Shown in pieces: positions 55,837 to 64,000 of a stretch of 64,000 nucleotides of DNA (position 1 is the first letter of the stretch; each line of letters opens with the position of its first letter). Below the pieces are notes generated by a model that saw nothing but the letters and a program-made list of their open reading frames with translations, did not search any database and was not told where the DNA came from. A program made the position numbers and the translations under genes. Source of the stretch: Flavobacteriales bacterium (lineage in GTDB: Bacteria > Bacteroidota > Bacteroidia > Flavobacteriales_F > PHOS-HE28); the NCBI GenBank assembly GCA_016702645.1, contig JADJDP010000002.1:1-64000 (forward strand), read 5' to 3'.

Positions 55837-58461
55837 ATGCGCGTGTTCCGCCCCCTCTTCCTGTTGGTCTTCTTGCTGCTCGCCGGGGCTGCGGTGGCAA
55901 CCCACAACCGCGCCGGTGAGATCATCGTCTGTCATGTGGGCGGTGGGTGGTACGAGGCCACCATCGTCACGCATACGAAGCTTTCGGCACCGGCGGATCG
56001 CCCGGAACTGACATTGAACTGGGGTGACGGTGTGAGCACCGTTGTGGGCAGGACGAACATCGTCGATACCCCAGGTAGCGACCTCCGCCGGAACGAATAC
56101 GTGGCACAACACGAGTATTTGGGTGTGGGCAGCTTCATCCTGCAGTTCGATGACCAGAACCGCAACGGCGGTGTGGTGAACGTGCCCAATTCCATCTCGC
56201 AGTCCTTCTGCGTGCAAACGAAACTGGTGATCTCCGCCTTGGGCGGAAACAATTGTTCGGTCCGGTTTCTCAACCCGCCCATCCAGGATGCGTGCTACCA
56301 ACGACCTTGGATACACAACTCGGCGGCCTTCGATCCGGACGGCGATAGTTTAAGCTACGAGCCGGTGGTTTGCCTCGGGCTCAATTGTGATCCGATCGGA
56401 GGTTACCAGTATCCGAACGCCTTTCCCGCCGGCGGAGGTAACACCTACACGATCGACCCCACCAATGGGACCATCTCCTGGTTGAACCCCGGTCTGCTCG
56501 GTGAGTACAACATCGCTTTCCGGGTGCATGAGTGGCGTCGCGTGAACGGCGTGGTGATCGAAATGGGTTGGGTGACACGTGATATGCAGGTGACCGTGCG
56601 CACCTGCACCAATGAGCCACCGGTGATCCAGGCGCTCCTCGACACCTGTGTGGAGGCTGGCGACTTTCTCACCTTCAACGTGAATGCGAGCGACCCGAAC
56701 TTCGGGCAGCAGGTCACGCTCACGGCGCTCGGCCAGCCCCTCGTGCTGGCCAATTCCCCAGCGACGTTCGTGAGCCCTTCACCCGCGCAATCGGTAACGG
56801 GAGTGTTCAGCTGGCAGACCACCTGCAGCCATGTGCGTTTGCAGCCTTACCAAATGGTCTTCAATGCGATCGATAACGATCCGGAAGTGCAGTTGCAGGA
56901 CTACAAGACCATGAACATCACCGTGGTCGCACCGGCACCGGAGGATCCCAGCGCAACACCGAGCGGCAATGCCATCGACCTGCAATGGGACGCGAGCATC
57001 TGCTCCAACGCTACAGGCTACAGGATCTACCGGCGCAGCGGCTTGTTCGGTTTCACGCCGGACCACTGCGAGACGGGCGTGCCTGCCTACACGGGCTACA
57101 CCTTCCTCGCCAGCACGGCGGGCGTCTCCAACACGAGCTACACCGACGCGAGCAACCTCATCATCGGCAACCAGTACTGCTACATGGTGGTGGCAGTGTT
57201 CCCCGATGGTGCCCAGAGCTATGCCAGCGTTGAGTTCTGCGCCATACTCGACAGGCAGGTACCGGTGATCACGAAGGTGAGCGTGGTTGATACGGACATC
57301 ACGTTCGGTATCGACTCGGTCCAATGGAGCAATGCCTACGATCTGGATACGACCGCACGCCCCGGGCCCTACCAGTTCAAGCTTTATCGGGGAACCGGCT
57401 TCACCACGGCAACGCAATTGATCTGGACCAGTTCGCTGCACCCCTTCTTGGAGCACCCGGACACGAACTTCGTGGACACCGGCTTGAACACGCAGGACCA
57501 GGCCCATGTGTACCGCGTGCTTTTGCTAGGCGGTGGTGGGGCGGACACCATTGGGTACAGCAGTCCTGCTTCATCGGTCTTCATCAACGCCGTTCCGAAC
57601 GACGAGCAGATCACCGTCCAATGGACGCACAATACACCTTGGCAGAACACGCTGTACAACGTGTTCCGCGACATCGGTGGGACATGGACCTTGCTCGGCA
57701 CCAGCACCACGGATAGCTATGTGGACACCCTGCTCGTGAATGGCGAACGCTACTGCTACCTCGTCCAGAGCTTCGGTGCGTACAGCGATCCCGCCATCTT
57801 CTCGCCGCTCATCAACTGGAGCCAGGAAGTATGCGGTGTGCCTGTGGACCTGACGCCACCCTGTGCGCCAACGGTCTCATTGGACAATGATTGCGAGACC
57901 CCTTTGAACACCCTCACGTGGAACAACCCGAACGAAAGTTGCGCGGACGATACGTGGTTCTATCGGGTGTACTACGCGGATTCGCTCAATGCGCCCTTCG
58001 TTCTTATCGCGACGGTGAACGGTGCCGAGAACACCGTGTTCACCCACGTGAACAACAGTAGCGTTGCTGGCTGTTACCAAGTGACCGCGGTGGACACCGT
58101 GGGTAACGAAAGCCCCTTCGTGGAGCCGGTCTGCGGTGACAACTGTCCGCAATACACACTGCCCAACATTTTCACGCCGAACGCCGATCGTGTGAACGAC
58201 TTCTTCGTTCCGTTCCCCTATCGTGGCGTGCGATCCATAGAGCTGACCGTCTTCAATCGCTGGGGGATGGTGGTCTTTGAGGCGCTCGACCCCGCCATCC
58301 TTTGGAACGGCACATTGAAGAATACCGGAGAAGTGCTGCCGGATGGCGTTTACTACTACGTGTGCAATGTGAACTATGCGCGCCTCATCGGCACCGAGAT
58401 GGTCCAGTTGAAGGGTTATGTACACCTGCAAGGCGGCGGAGCAGGGTCGCCGGTCAACTGA
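55837..58461 (+). CDS. Large secreted protein with T9SS type B (gliding motility-associated) C-terminus
   Basis: 874 residues from ATG 55837. Signal peptide MRVFRPLFLLVFLLLAGAAVA, then beta-rich modules: an N-terminal region beginning THNRAGEIIVCHVGGGWYEA, cadherin/Ig-like parts (GDSLSYEPVVCLGLNCDP), and several fibronectin III-like repeats (ATGYRIYRRSGLFGF, LYNVFRDIGGTWTLLG). The C-terminus is the type B sorting domain: PNIFTPNADRVNDFFVPF, LTVFNRWGMVVFEA, LPDGVYYYVCNV. Many Cys suggest disulfides outside the cell. Probably a surface adhesin. Its TGA overlaps the ribE start (TGATG), unusual for a cargo gene. Confidence 0.85.
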   Translation: MRVFRPLFLLVFLLLAGAAVATHNRAGEIIVCHVGGGWYEATIVTHTKLSAPADRPELTLNWGDGVSTVVGRTNIVDTPGSDLRRNEYVAQHEYLGVGSFILQFDDQNRNGGVVNVPNSISQSFCVQTKLVISALGGNNCSVRFLNPPIQDACYQRPWIHNSAAFDPDGDSLSYEPVVCLGLNCDPIGGYQYPNAFPAGGGNTYTIDPTNGTISWLNPGLLGEYNIAFRVHEWRRVNGVVIEMGWVTRDMQVTVRTCTNEPPVIQALLDTCVEAGDFLTFNVNASDPNFGQQVTLTALGQPLVLANSPATFVSPSPAQSVTGVFSWQTTCSHVRLQPYQMVFNAIDNDPEVQLQDYKTMNITVVAPAPEDPSATPSGNAIDLQWDASICSNATGYRIYRRSGLFGFTPDHCETGVPAYTGYTFLASTAGVSNTSYTDASNLIIGNQYCYMVVAVFPDGAQSYASVEFCAILDRQVPVITKVSVVDTDITFGIDSVQWSNAYDLDTTARPGPYQFKLYRGTGFTTATQLIWTSSLHPFLEHPDTNFVDTGLNTQDQAHVYRVLLLGGGGADTIGYSSPASSVFINAVPNDEQITVQWTHNTPWQNTLYNVFRDIGGTWTLLGTSTTDSYVDTLLVNGERYCYLVQSFGAYSDPAIFSPLINWSQEVCGVPVDLTPPCAPTVSLDNDCETPLNTLTWNNPNESCADDTWFYRVYYADSLNAPFVLIATVNGAENTVFTHVNNSSVAGCYQVTAVDTVGNESPFVEPVCGDNCPQYTLPNIFTPNADRVNDFFVPFPYRGVRSIELTVFNRWGMVVFEALDPAILWNGTLKNTGEVLPDGVYYYVCNVNYARLIGTEMVQLKGYVHLQGGGAGSPVN

Positions 58462-59063
58462 TGTTCACCGGGATCGTCGAGGAAGTGGGTGAGGTGCTAT
58501 CCATCGAGGATAGCGGTACCAATAGGATCTTCGTGATCGGTGCCCGCATGACCCCCGAGCTGCGTATCGACCAGAGCGTGTCGCACAATGGCGTCTGCCT
58601 GACGGTCGTGGACTTGATCACCAATCCCGTTCTTTTCGCCACCACGGGATATCGCGTGACCGCCGTGAAGGAGACCTTGGAACGCAGCACCCTCGGCGAC
58701 CTGAAACCCGGTGATGGTGTGAATCTCGAACGCAGCCTCCGCATCGGTGATCGGCTGGATGGTCACATGGTCCAAGGCCATGTGGATCGTGTGGTCGAGT
58801 GCATTGGCGTGAAGGATGAAGAAGGTAGTTGGGAGTTCACGTTCGCACTACCAGCAGAGAAGCACTTGCTCGTTCAGAAGGGAAGCATCTGCCTGAACGG
58901 TGTGAGCCTCACGATCGCATCGTTGGATACGACTGCATTCAGCGTGGCGATCATCCCGTACACCTTCGAGCACACCACGTTCCGAAGCATGAGGGCCGGG
59001 GACAGCGTCAATGTGGAATTCGATGTACTGGGCAAGTATGTGGAGCGGATGCTCGCACGTTGA
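58461..59063 (+). CDS. ribE: Riboflavin synthase alpha subunit
   Basis: 200 residues from ATG 58461, sharing one base with the upstream stop. Two lumazine-binding halves are visible: MFTGIVEEVGEV and VSHNGVCLTVVDLI in the first, IGDRLDGHMVQGHVDRV and ICLNGVSLTIASLD in the second, the expected tandem repeat. It dismutates two 6,7-dimethyl-8-ribityllumazine molecules to riboflavin. No FMN riboswitch can lie directly before it, since the upstream gene overlaps. It converges tail to tail with the M1 peptidase gene. Confidence 0.96.
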   Translation: MFTGIVEEVGEVLSIEDSGTNRIFVIGARMTPELRIDQSVSHNGVCLTVVDLITNPVLFATTGYRVTAVKETLERSTLGDLKPGDGVNLERSLRIGDRLDGHMVQGHVDRVVECIGVKDEEGSWEFTFALPAEKHLLVQKGSICLNGVSLTIASLDTTAFSVAIIPYTFEHTTFRSMRAGDSVNVEFDVLGKYVERMLAR

Positions 59064-60995
59064 TCAGCCTTTCACGAAGCGCAACTCGAACGTGCGCTCC
59101 TCGCTCCGCACCCGCACGGTGTAGTAGCCGGAGCTCAAACCATTGCTTGGCAACTCCACGCGCATTCCCTGCGCCACGGCGCGTGAGCTGTGCAAGAGCC
59201 GCCCCGTGTTGTCGAAGATCTCGAGATCGACCGTGCCTTGAACGGAAGCCCCCACATGGATCCAGGCTTGATCGATCACCGGGTCGGGATAGAGCAAGAA
59301 TGCATCGTTAGCGAACCCGGCCACGGGTAATTTGAGCACCAGATTCTGGCCACTGAGGATCCATATCTCGGGGTCGAATAGCGCACTGTCGGCTTGGAAC
59401 GGCAGCGCGAAGGAGAAGGTCTCTCCGCCGAAGTTGTGGTCCAGGACCACGGTACTATCGGACGTTTCGTTCTTGAAACGAATGGGCACCGGCATTTCGA
59501 AAAAATCAACGCTCGTGTGCGAGGTCGACTGGTCCAATTGCACGCTCACCTCGCCTTCCGCGCTCTGGCTCCATAAGAGCTGGTAACTCGGAAATCCTTC
59601 ACCCACGTACCAATCGGCCATGAACTCGTCGAGGTCGAGGCCGCTCGTGTTCTCGAGGTGCGCGACAAGTTGTTGGGTAAGTGCGCTGGCATTGCGGATG
59701 TCCGGATCGTTCAAGTAGTTGTTCACACCCTGGAAGAAGGCCTCATCGCCGCAAACCCAGCGCAGCATGTGCAGCACGAAAGCCCCTTTCGCGTAGGTGA
59801 GGCGGCTGTCGAACAGCCGCGGGATGGAAAGCGTATCGGTGACGAGCACGCTGCCACCCGGTTGGGATGTGATGAAGTCGCGACGACCTTCTTTGAAGCT
59901 CATCCAATATTCCGGGGCGAGGAACTCGTAGCACAGTCCGCTCAAGTAGGTGGCGAACCCTTCGTTGAGCCAAAGGTCCTCCCAGCTACCGCAGGTGACC
60001 ATGTTGCCGAACCACTGGTGCGCCAGTTCGTGCGCGATGAGCTCATAGTGGAACGCACCTAGGAAGGTCATGGTCTGGTGTTCCATACCACCGCCCCATT
60101 CGAATTGGGCGTGGCCGTACTTCTCATCGGCAAAGGGGTACTCACCGAAGAGCGAACTGAACAGCTGCATCTGCTGGACGATGTTCGCCGTACTGCCTTG
60201 TGCCTCGAAGAGATCCTCCGGGTACACGTAGTTCAACACTTCGACAGTGCTTCCCAAAAGTGGAACGAAGTCGCTGTAAGCCGCGTAGTTCGTTACCGCG
60301 AACGCCACCAGATAGTAGTTGATTGGATGACGATGGCGCCAATGATGGCGTGTGTTTCCGTTGCCCAGATCCAACTCTTCCACGAGCACCCCGTTCCCGG
60401 CGACGCGTTGGCCGGTGGGCGCGGTCACGAGCAGGTCCAGCGAGTCGGCCTTGTCGTTGAGGTCCTGCTTGCACGGCCACCAGTCGCGTGCGCCGTATGG
60501 TTCGGAGAGGGTCCATAGGATCGGCGCACCATCATGCTCGTCCAGTACGAAGGAACCAAAACCAGTTTCCGGGGGAATGCCTGCGTAGGTGATCGTGAGC
60601 GAATCGCCTTCTCCTTCGGCCACGGTTGCAGGAAATTGGATGGTGAGCAGATCGCCCGCCTGCTGGAAGTTGAGCGCCAGTGCGTTCCGCACCACGCTGC
60701 TCACCAGCAGGTCGGTGCTGAGGTCGAAGACGATCTCGTCGAGGTCGGTGAGCGCTGTGAAGTAGTGCGTCACCGATCCGCTGATGGCGCGAACGGCCGG
60801 ATCCACGTTCAGCTCGAACCTGTGATAATGGAGGTCATAACCACGCGTTGGTTCCGCCGTGGCGGCTTTGCCGTGGGGCGTATGTCCTCGCGCTTCGCCC
60901 GCAGCGATGGTCTCCAACAACTCTTTGTCATAAAAGACCTGACCACGCCCCATACTGGCAGCGAGGAACAGGACAAGGACAACGAGGCTTCGCAT
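59064..60995 (-). CDS. Secreted M1-family metallopeptidase with T9SS type A tail
   Basis: 643 residues. Signal peptide (MRSLVVLVLFLAASMGRGQ), N-terminal beta domain, then the M1 catalytic core: exopeptidase motif variant GGGMEHQTM (301-309), zinc motif HELAHQWFGN (322-331), third ligand Glu345 in WLNEGFATY. The C-terminal 75 or so residues are a T9SS type A sorting domain (LLYPDPVIDQAWIHV, LEIFDNTGRLLHSS, SSGYYTVRVRSEE, ending RFVKG). It probably acts outside the cell as an aminopeptidase on peptides from environmental protein. Its stop abuts the ribE stop. Confidence 0.93.
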   Translation of the reverse strand: MRSLVVLVLFLAASMGRGQVFYDKELLETIAAGEARGHTPHGKAATAEPTRGYDLHYHRFELNVDPAVRAISGSVTHYFTALTDLDEIVFDLSTDLLVSSVVRNALALNFQQAGDLLTIQFPATVAEGEGDSLTITYAGIPPETGFGSFVLDEHDGAPILWTLSEPYGARDWWPCKQDLNDKADSLDLLVTAPTGQRVAGNGVLVEELDLGNGNTRHHWRHRHPINYYLVAFAVTNYAAYSDFVPLLGSTVEVLNYVYPEDLFEAQGSTANIVQQMQLFSSLFGEYPFADEKYGHAQFEWGGGMEHQTMTFLGAFHYELIAHELAHQWFGNMVTCGSWEDLWLNEGFATYLSGLCYEFLAPEYWMSFKEGRRDFITSQPGGSVLVTDTLSIPRLFDSRLTYAKGAFVLHMLRWVCGDEAFFQGVNNYLNDPDIRNASALTQQLVAHLENTSGLDLDEFMADWYVGEGFPSYQLLWSQSAEGEVSVQLDQSTSHTSVDFFEMPVPIRFKNETSDSTVVLDHNFGGETFSFALPFQADSALFDPEIWILSGQNLVLKLPVAGFANDAFLLYPDPVIDQAWIHVGASVQGTVDLEIFDNTGRLLHSSRAVAQGMRVELPSNGLSSGYYTVRVRSEERTFELRFVKG

Positions 60996-61039
60996 TCACC
61001 TAAGTAACGCACAAGCGCAGGAAGAGGTTGGCCGCCTCC

Positions 61040-61993
61040 CTAGAAAACCTGCTCGCAGACCGAACGCACCGCCTCGCTTCGGCCCATGGTGTAGAAATGC
61101 AAACTGGGGGCCTTGCGGGCCATCAACTCCTTCGCCTGCATGGTGGTCCACTCGATGCCAAGGCGTTTCACTTCCAGGTCGGTCCGGCACTTCACCAATT
61201 CGCTGGCAAAAGCATCGGGAAGGTCCACGCGGAAGGTCTTCGGGAGGAAGGCGATATGCTTGAGGGTGGTGATGGGTTTGAGGCCCGGGATGATGGGAAC
61301 GGTGATGCCCGCTTCACGGCACAGGTCCACGAAGTGGAAGTACTTCGCGTTGTCGAAGAACATCTGCGTGACCAGGTATTGCGCACCGGCGTCCACCTTC
61401 TCTTTCAAGTAAGCGATGTCCACGTTCAGGTTCAGCGCTTCGGGATGTTTCTCCGGATAACACGCGGCACCGATGCAGAGATCGGTCGGGGCCGCCTCTT
61501 GTTCTTCATCGTGCAGGTACTTGCCCCGGTTGAGGCCATCGATCTGTTTGATCAGCTCGACCGCCTGCGGGTGCCCATCGCGCTCCGCAATGTCGTTCGG
61601 TTCGTTCTTGATCGCCTCGCCGCGCAAAGCCAGCACGTTGTCGATCCCCAGGAAGTTGATCTCGATCAGCGCATCTTCTGTATCGTCCTGGCTGAAGCCC
61701 CCGCAGATCAGGTGGGGTACCGTATCGATGTTGTACTTCGCCTTGATGGTGGCGCAAATACCCACCGTACCGGGTCGCTTTCGCAAGCGCACTTTCTGTA
61801 GGAGGCCGTGCCCGCGCTCCTTGTAGATGACCTCTTCGCGGTGGTAGGTCACGTTGATGAAGCTCGGTTTGAAGTCGATCAAGGGATCGATGCCTTCGTA
61901 GATCGAACGGATATCCTTGCCTTTGAGCGGCGGGAGTATCTCGAACGAAAAGAGCGTGCGGTCCGCGCGGCGGAGGTGGTCGATCACCTTCAT
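61040..61993 (-). CDS. metF: Methylenetetrahydrofolate reductase
   Basis: 317 residues. Reduces 5,10-methylene-THF to 5-methyl-THF with FAD, for methionine synthesis. Seen: LFSFEILPPLKGKDIRSIYE with the conserved Glu, FINVTYHREEV, CATIKAKYNIDTVPHLICGG, NVLALRGE, and DAGAQYLVTQMFFDNAKYF. Starts at ATG 61993, 24 bases after the terminator of the upstream gene. Stands alone. Confidence 0.96.
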   Translation of the reverse strand: MKVIDHLRRADRTLFSFEILPPLKGKDIRSIYEGIDPLIDFKPSFINVTYHREEVIYKERGHGLLQKVRLRKRPGTVGICATIKAKYNIDTVPHLICGGFSQDDTEDALIEINFLGIDNVLALRGEAIKNEPNDIAERDGHPQAVELIKQIDGLNRGKYLHDEEQEAAPTDLCIGAACYPEKHPEALNLNVDIAYLKEKVDAGAQYLVTQMFFDNAKYFHFVDLCREAGITVPIIPGLKPITTLKHIAFLPKTFRVDLPDAFASELVKCRTDLEVKRLGIEWTTMQAKELMARKAPSLHFYTMGRSEAVRSVCEQVF

Positions 61994-62024
61994 GGAGAGG
62001 GGCCTGCTAAGGGCGCGCTAAAGT

Positions 62025-62055
62025 AGAAAGGCCCCCGACGCGCGGGGGCCTTTCT
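62025..62055 (-). terminator. Terminator of the right-edge T9SS gene
   Basis: A perfect 13-bp stem (AGAAAGGCCCCCG / CGGGGGCCTTTCT) with a 5-base loop (62038-62042), followed on the minus strand by ACTTT. It lies 20 bases beyond the stop of the gene at 62075 and just before metF. Confidence 0.85.
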
Positions 62056-62074
62056 GGAAATGGGTCCGGCACGA

Positions 62075-64000
62075 TCAGCGCAACACGGTGATATGGCCCG
62101 CGTGTTCCTTGCCATCGTTCAGTGTGAGAACATAGTAGTAGGTACCCTCGGGCAGGCCGTCGGCCTTCCACTGGTTCACGTAGTTCTTCACCTCGTAGAC
62201 CTTGTTCCCCCAACGCCCGTAAATGGTGAGCTCATTGCTCCAGAACTCGATATTGCGGATCACGAAGTAGTCGTTCTGGTCATCCCCGTTGGGCGAGATA
62301 ACGTTCGGGATGGTGATGTCCGGTGGGAAGATGATGTAGACCGCGGACACGGTGTCCACGCATCCATCGGCCGTGGTAACGACCAAGGTCACATCGTAGT
62401 CGCCAGGATCGCTGAAGGGCCAGGTTGGCGACTGGTCGTCGCTGGTGCCAAGGTCACCGAAGGTCCAATCCCAACCGACAATGGTGCTTCCCTGCACGGT
62501 GCTCGCATCCGTGAAGAGGACACTGGTGCCCATGGGCTGGGGTGAGTTCGGGTTGGTAATGTACGCCGCCGTGGGGTCGCTGGCCACTACGATGGGGTAG
62601 GGGTCCGACGTGCCGGTACAGCCTTCGTCATTGGTAACCGTTACGCTGTAGTTCCCGGTTCCAACCGTGATGCTCGCGTTCGGGGATTGGTTCGACCAGA
62701 GATACGTGCTGAAGGGCTCCGTGGTGGTGAGCGTGACAGGTACGCCCCCGCAACTGAATGTCGGGCCGGTGACGATGGGTACTGGGTTCGGGGCTTCGGT
62801 CACGGTGAAGGGGTCCGAGGTGAGCGGGCAATTCCCGTAAGCCACGGTAACGGTATACGTGCCGGCACCCACATTCACGTTCGATCCGGTCGCGTTTCCC
62901 GGGTTCCACAGGTACGTATCGAAACCGAGCGGGGCGTCCAAGAAGGCCACGCCGTCCTCACAGATCACTTGATCGCCGGTGATCACGATGGGGCCTTGCG
63001 GGGAAGGCGTTACTGTTACAGTGATCGTGGTATCGTAGGTGCAACCGAAGTTGTCCGTGATGCTGAAGGTGTAATCGAAGGATCCCGGTGTGATGCCGGC
63101 AACGGTGGCGCTGTAAGGATCGTTGGGATCCGTAACGATGTTCTCACCGCTCCAACTCGCGCTATCAGCAGTGGTTCCCAGCACCGGGGTGTATACGGTA
63201 AGGCTCGGGAACAAGTCGGGGTTGAAGTCGATGGACCAATCGCAGATGTAGCCGTTGTCGATGGCGAACAGATCGACGATGGTGAAGGTCCACACGCCGT
63301 TCAATGGGCAGCCGGTAAGATTGCTCCAAGGTTGCACGCTTTCGTAGGTGCCGCTTGGCAAGGTGCCGCCGGTATTGTCGACCCAAGTTCCAGTGGTGGC
63401 CGTCGGACTCCAGCAATAGTCCCAGCATTCGCCCGGCGTGTCAGACTCGTCGTCCACGGGAACTCCGAGGTACGTACTTCCTCCACCTTGTTGGTGGAAG
63501 AAGGTGGTCTGGCCATTGGGACAAACGATCTGGACCGTCAAGTCGCCCATGTAGCTGTGCTCCATGCTCACACAAACCGAAAGCAGGTCGTTGGGATCCG
63601 TGAGCGTAGCGCCGGGCGAAAAGTTGGTGAACGTGAGCGAAGTGTTGAAAGGCACCCCTTGCAGGTCGGGAAGGAAGATGCCATTGCCCAGATTGCTTTC
63701 GGGTAGTGCCGACCAAGTGACCGCGTTCGGTACGGCGGTCAGGTCCGTACTGGTGCCCTGGCAGATCGTTACGTCGCCGGAAGTTCCAACGAACAAAGGT
63801 GTTGTGCTCACCAGGAATTGGAGGTCCACCAGGTTCGTGCTGGCGCAGTCGTTGTCATCCACCACGGTCACTTGCACCACGTATTCCGCAGGATCGCTGA
63901 AGCTGTGCGTTACGACCGCGCCGCTCGTGCTATCCACGCTACCGTCGGCAAAATCCCAGATGAACTGGTCCACGTTGAAACCGGCCGCTGCGAAGGAAGC
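62075..64000 (-). CDS. Large T9SS type B protein with P-domain and PKD-like repeats, N-terminus outside window
   Basis: At least 641 residues; the frame is open to the right edge (ASFAAAGFNVDQFIWDFADG), so the GTG at 63973 is not the start. Modules in protein order: a PKD-like repeat at the edge; a proprotein-convertase P-type beta-sandwich at about 63640-63200 (CVSMEHSYMGDLTVQIVCPN, NGVWTFTIVDLFAIDNGYIC); several SprB/Ig-like repeats (SDPFTVTEAPNPVPIV); a second PKD-like repeat (IVGWDWTFGDLGTSDD); and a type B sorting end (IPNVISPNGDDQNDYFVI, GRWGNKVYEVKNY). Probably an exported surface protein for adhesion or gliding. Confidence 0.85.
   Translation of the reverse strand, partial: ASFAAAGFNVDQFIWDFADGSVDSTSGAVVTHSFSDPAEYVVQVTVVDDNDCASTNLVDLQFLVSTTPLFVGTSGDVTICQGTSTDLTAVPNAVTWSALPESNLGNGIFLPDLQGVPFNTSLTFTNFSPGATLTDPNDLLSVCVSMEHSYMGDLTVQIVCPNGQTTFFHQQGGGSTYLGVPVDDESDTPGECWDYCWSPTATTGTWVDNTGGTLPSGTYESVQPWSNLTGCPLNGVWTFTIVDLFAIDNGYICDWSIDFNPDLFPSLTVYTPVLGTTADSASWSGENIVTDPNDPYSATVAGITPGSFDYTFSITDNFGCTYDTTITVTVTPSPQGPIVITGDQVICEDGVAFLDAPLGFDTYLWNPGNATGSNVNVGAGTYTVTVAYGNCPLTSDPFTVTEAPNPVPIVTGPTFSCGGVPVTLTTTEPFSTYLWSNQSPNASITVGTGNYSVTVTNDEGCTGTSDPYPIVVASDPTAAYITNPNSPQPMGTSVLFTDASTVQGSTIVGWDWTFGDLGTSDDQSPTWPFSDPGDYDVTLVVTTADGCVDTVSAVYIIFPPDITIPNVISPNGDDQNDYFVIRNIEFWSNELTIYGRWGNKVYEVKNYVNQWKADGLPEGTYYYVLTLNDGKEHAGHITVLR

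Noticed and set aside
58302..58461. FMN riboswitch upstream of ribE
   Set aside because: The space is protein-coding for the preceding gene to the last base; no conserved riboswitch elements are seen.

Overview
The window looks like a GC-rich member of the Bacteroidota, probably close to Flavobacteriales; no finer placement is possible by reading alone. The grounds are: at least six secreted proteins with type IX secretion (T9SS) C-terminal signals; promoter -7 elements of the Bacteroidota form TAnnTTTG; a TonB-ExbB-ExbD-ExbD operon; a complete 14-gene nuo operon with a short NuoG; and the gene orders ileS-dksA-lspA and yceD-rpmF-plsX-fabH-accB-accC. Gene density is high, most genes lie on the minus strand, and many neighbours overlap by 1 to 7 bases (ATGA, TGATG, TAATG). 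I see no rRNA, tRNA, CRISPR array, transposase, integrase or phage gene.

Layout. 1-7.2 kb: a minus-strand amine/amino-acid cluster (class III transaminase, nitrilase-family amidase, VOC protein, Orn/Lys/Arg-type PLP decarboxylase, ATP-grasp ligase running off the left edge). 7.3-9.9 kb: a secreted lamin-tail protein. 10-17.5 kb: asd, a polytopic membrane protein, lspA, a DksA-family regulator with a long Lys/Ala-rich N-terminus, and ileS. 17.5-19.6 kb: a Trp-rich exported protein and a T9SS cargo protein. 19.9-25.8 kb: the TonB energising operon with a small membrane protein, a PstS-like lipoprotein and a TPR protein. 25.9-29 kb: an amino acid permease and a dicarboxylate/amino acid symporter. 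29-42 kb: nuoA to nuoN on the minus strand. 42.1-48.4 kb: dxs, a T9SS protein and two convergent GT-C-like membrane proteins. 48.4-53 kb: fatty acid initiation genes with L32. 53.1-64 kb: pdxA, pepA, a large T9SS type B protein, ribE, a secreted M1 peptidase, metF, and a partial T9SS type B protein with P-domain and PKD-like repeats.

How the genes work together. Complex I builds the proton gradient, which ExbB/ExbD/TonB relays to outer-membrane transporters. dxs, asd, pdxA, ribE, metF and the acc/fab/plsX block cover core precursor synthesis; LspA matures lipoproteins such as the PstS-like protein encoded nearby. The T9SS cargo proteins form the cell-surface and secreted fraction. The most open-ended segment is the left-hand amine cluster, whose enzyme classes resemble a ligase-transaminase-amidase route for amines built from non-homologous parts.

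Caution. More than twenty single-base frameshifts break otherwise well-conserved genes, several at or next to short homopolymers, including essential ones such as ileS and nuoM. They look like uncorrected long-read indels rather than true pseudogenes. Coordinates of affected genes span the intended whole gene.
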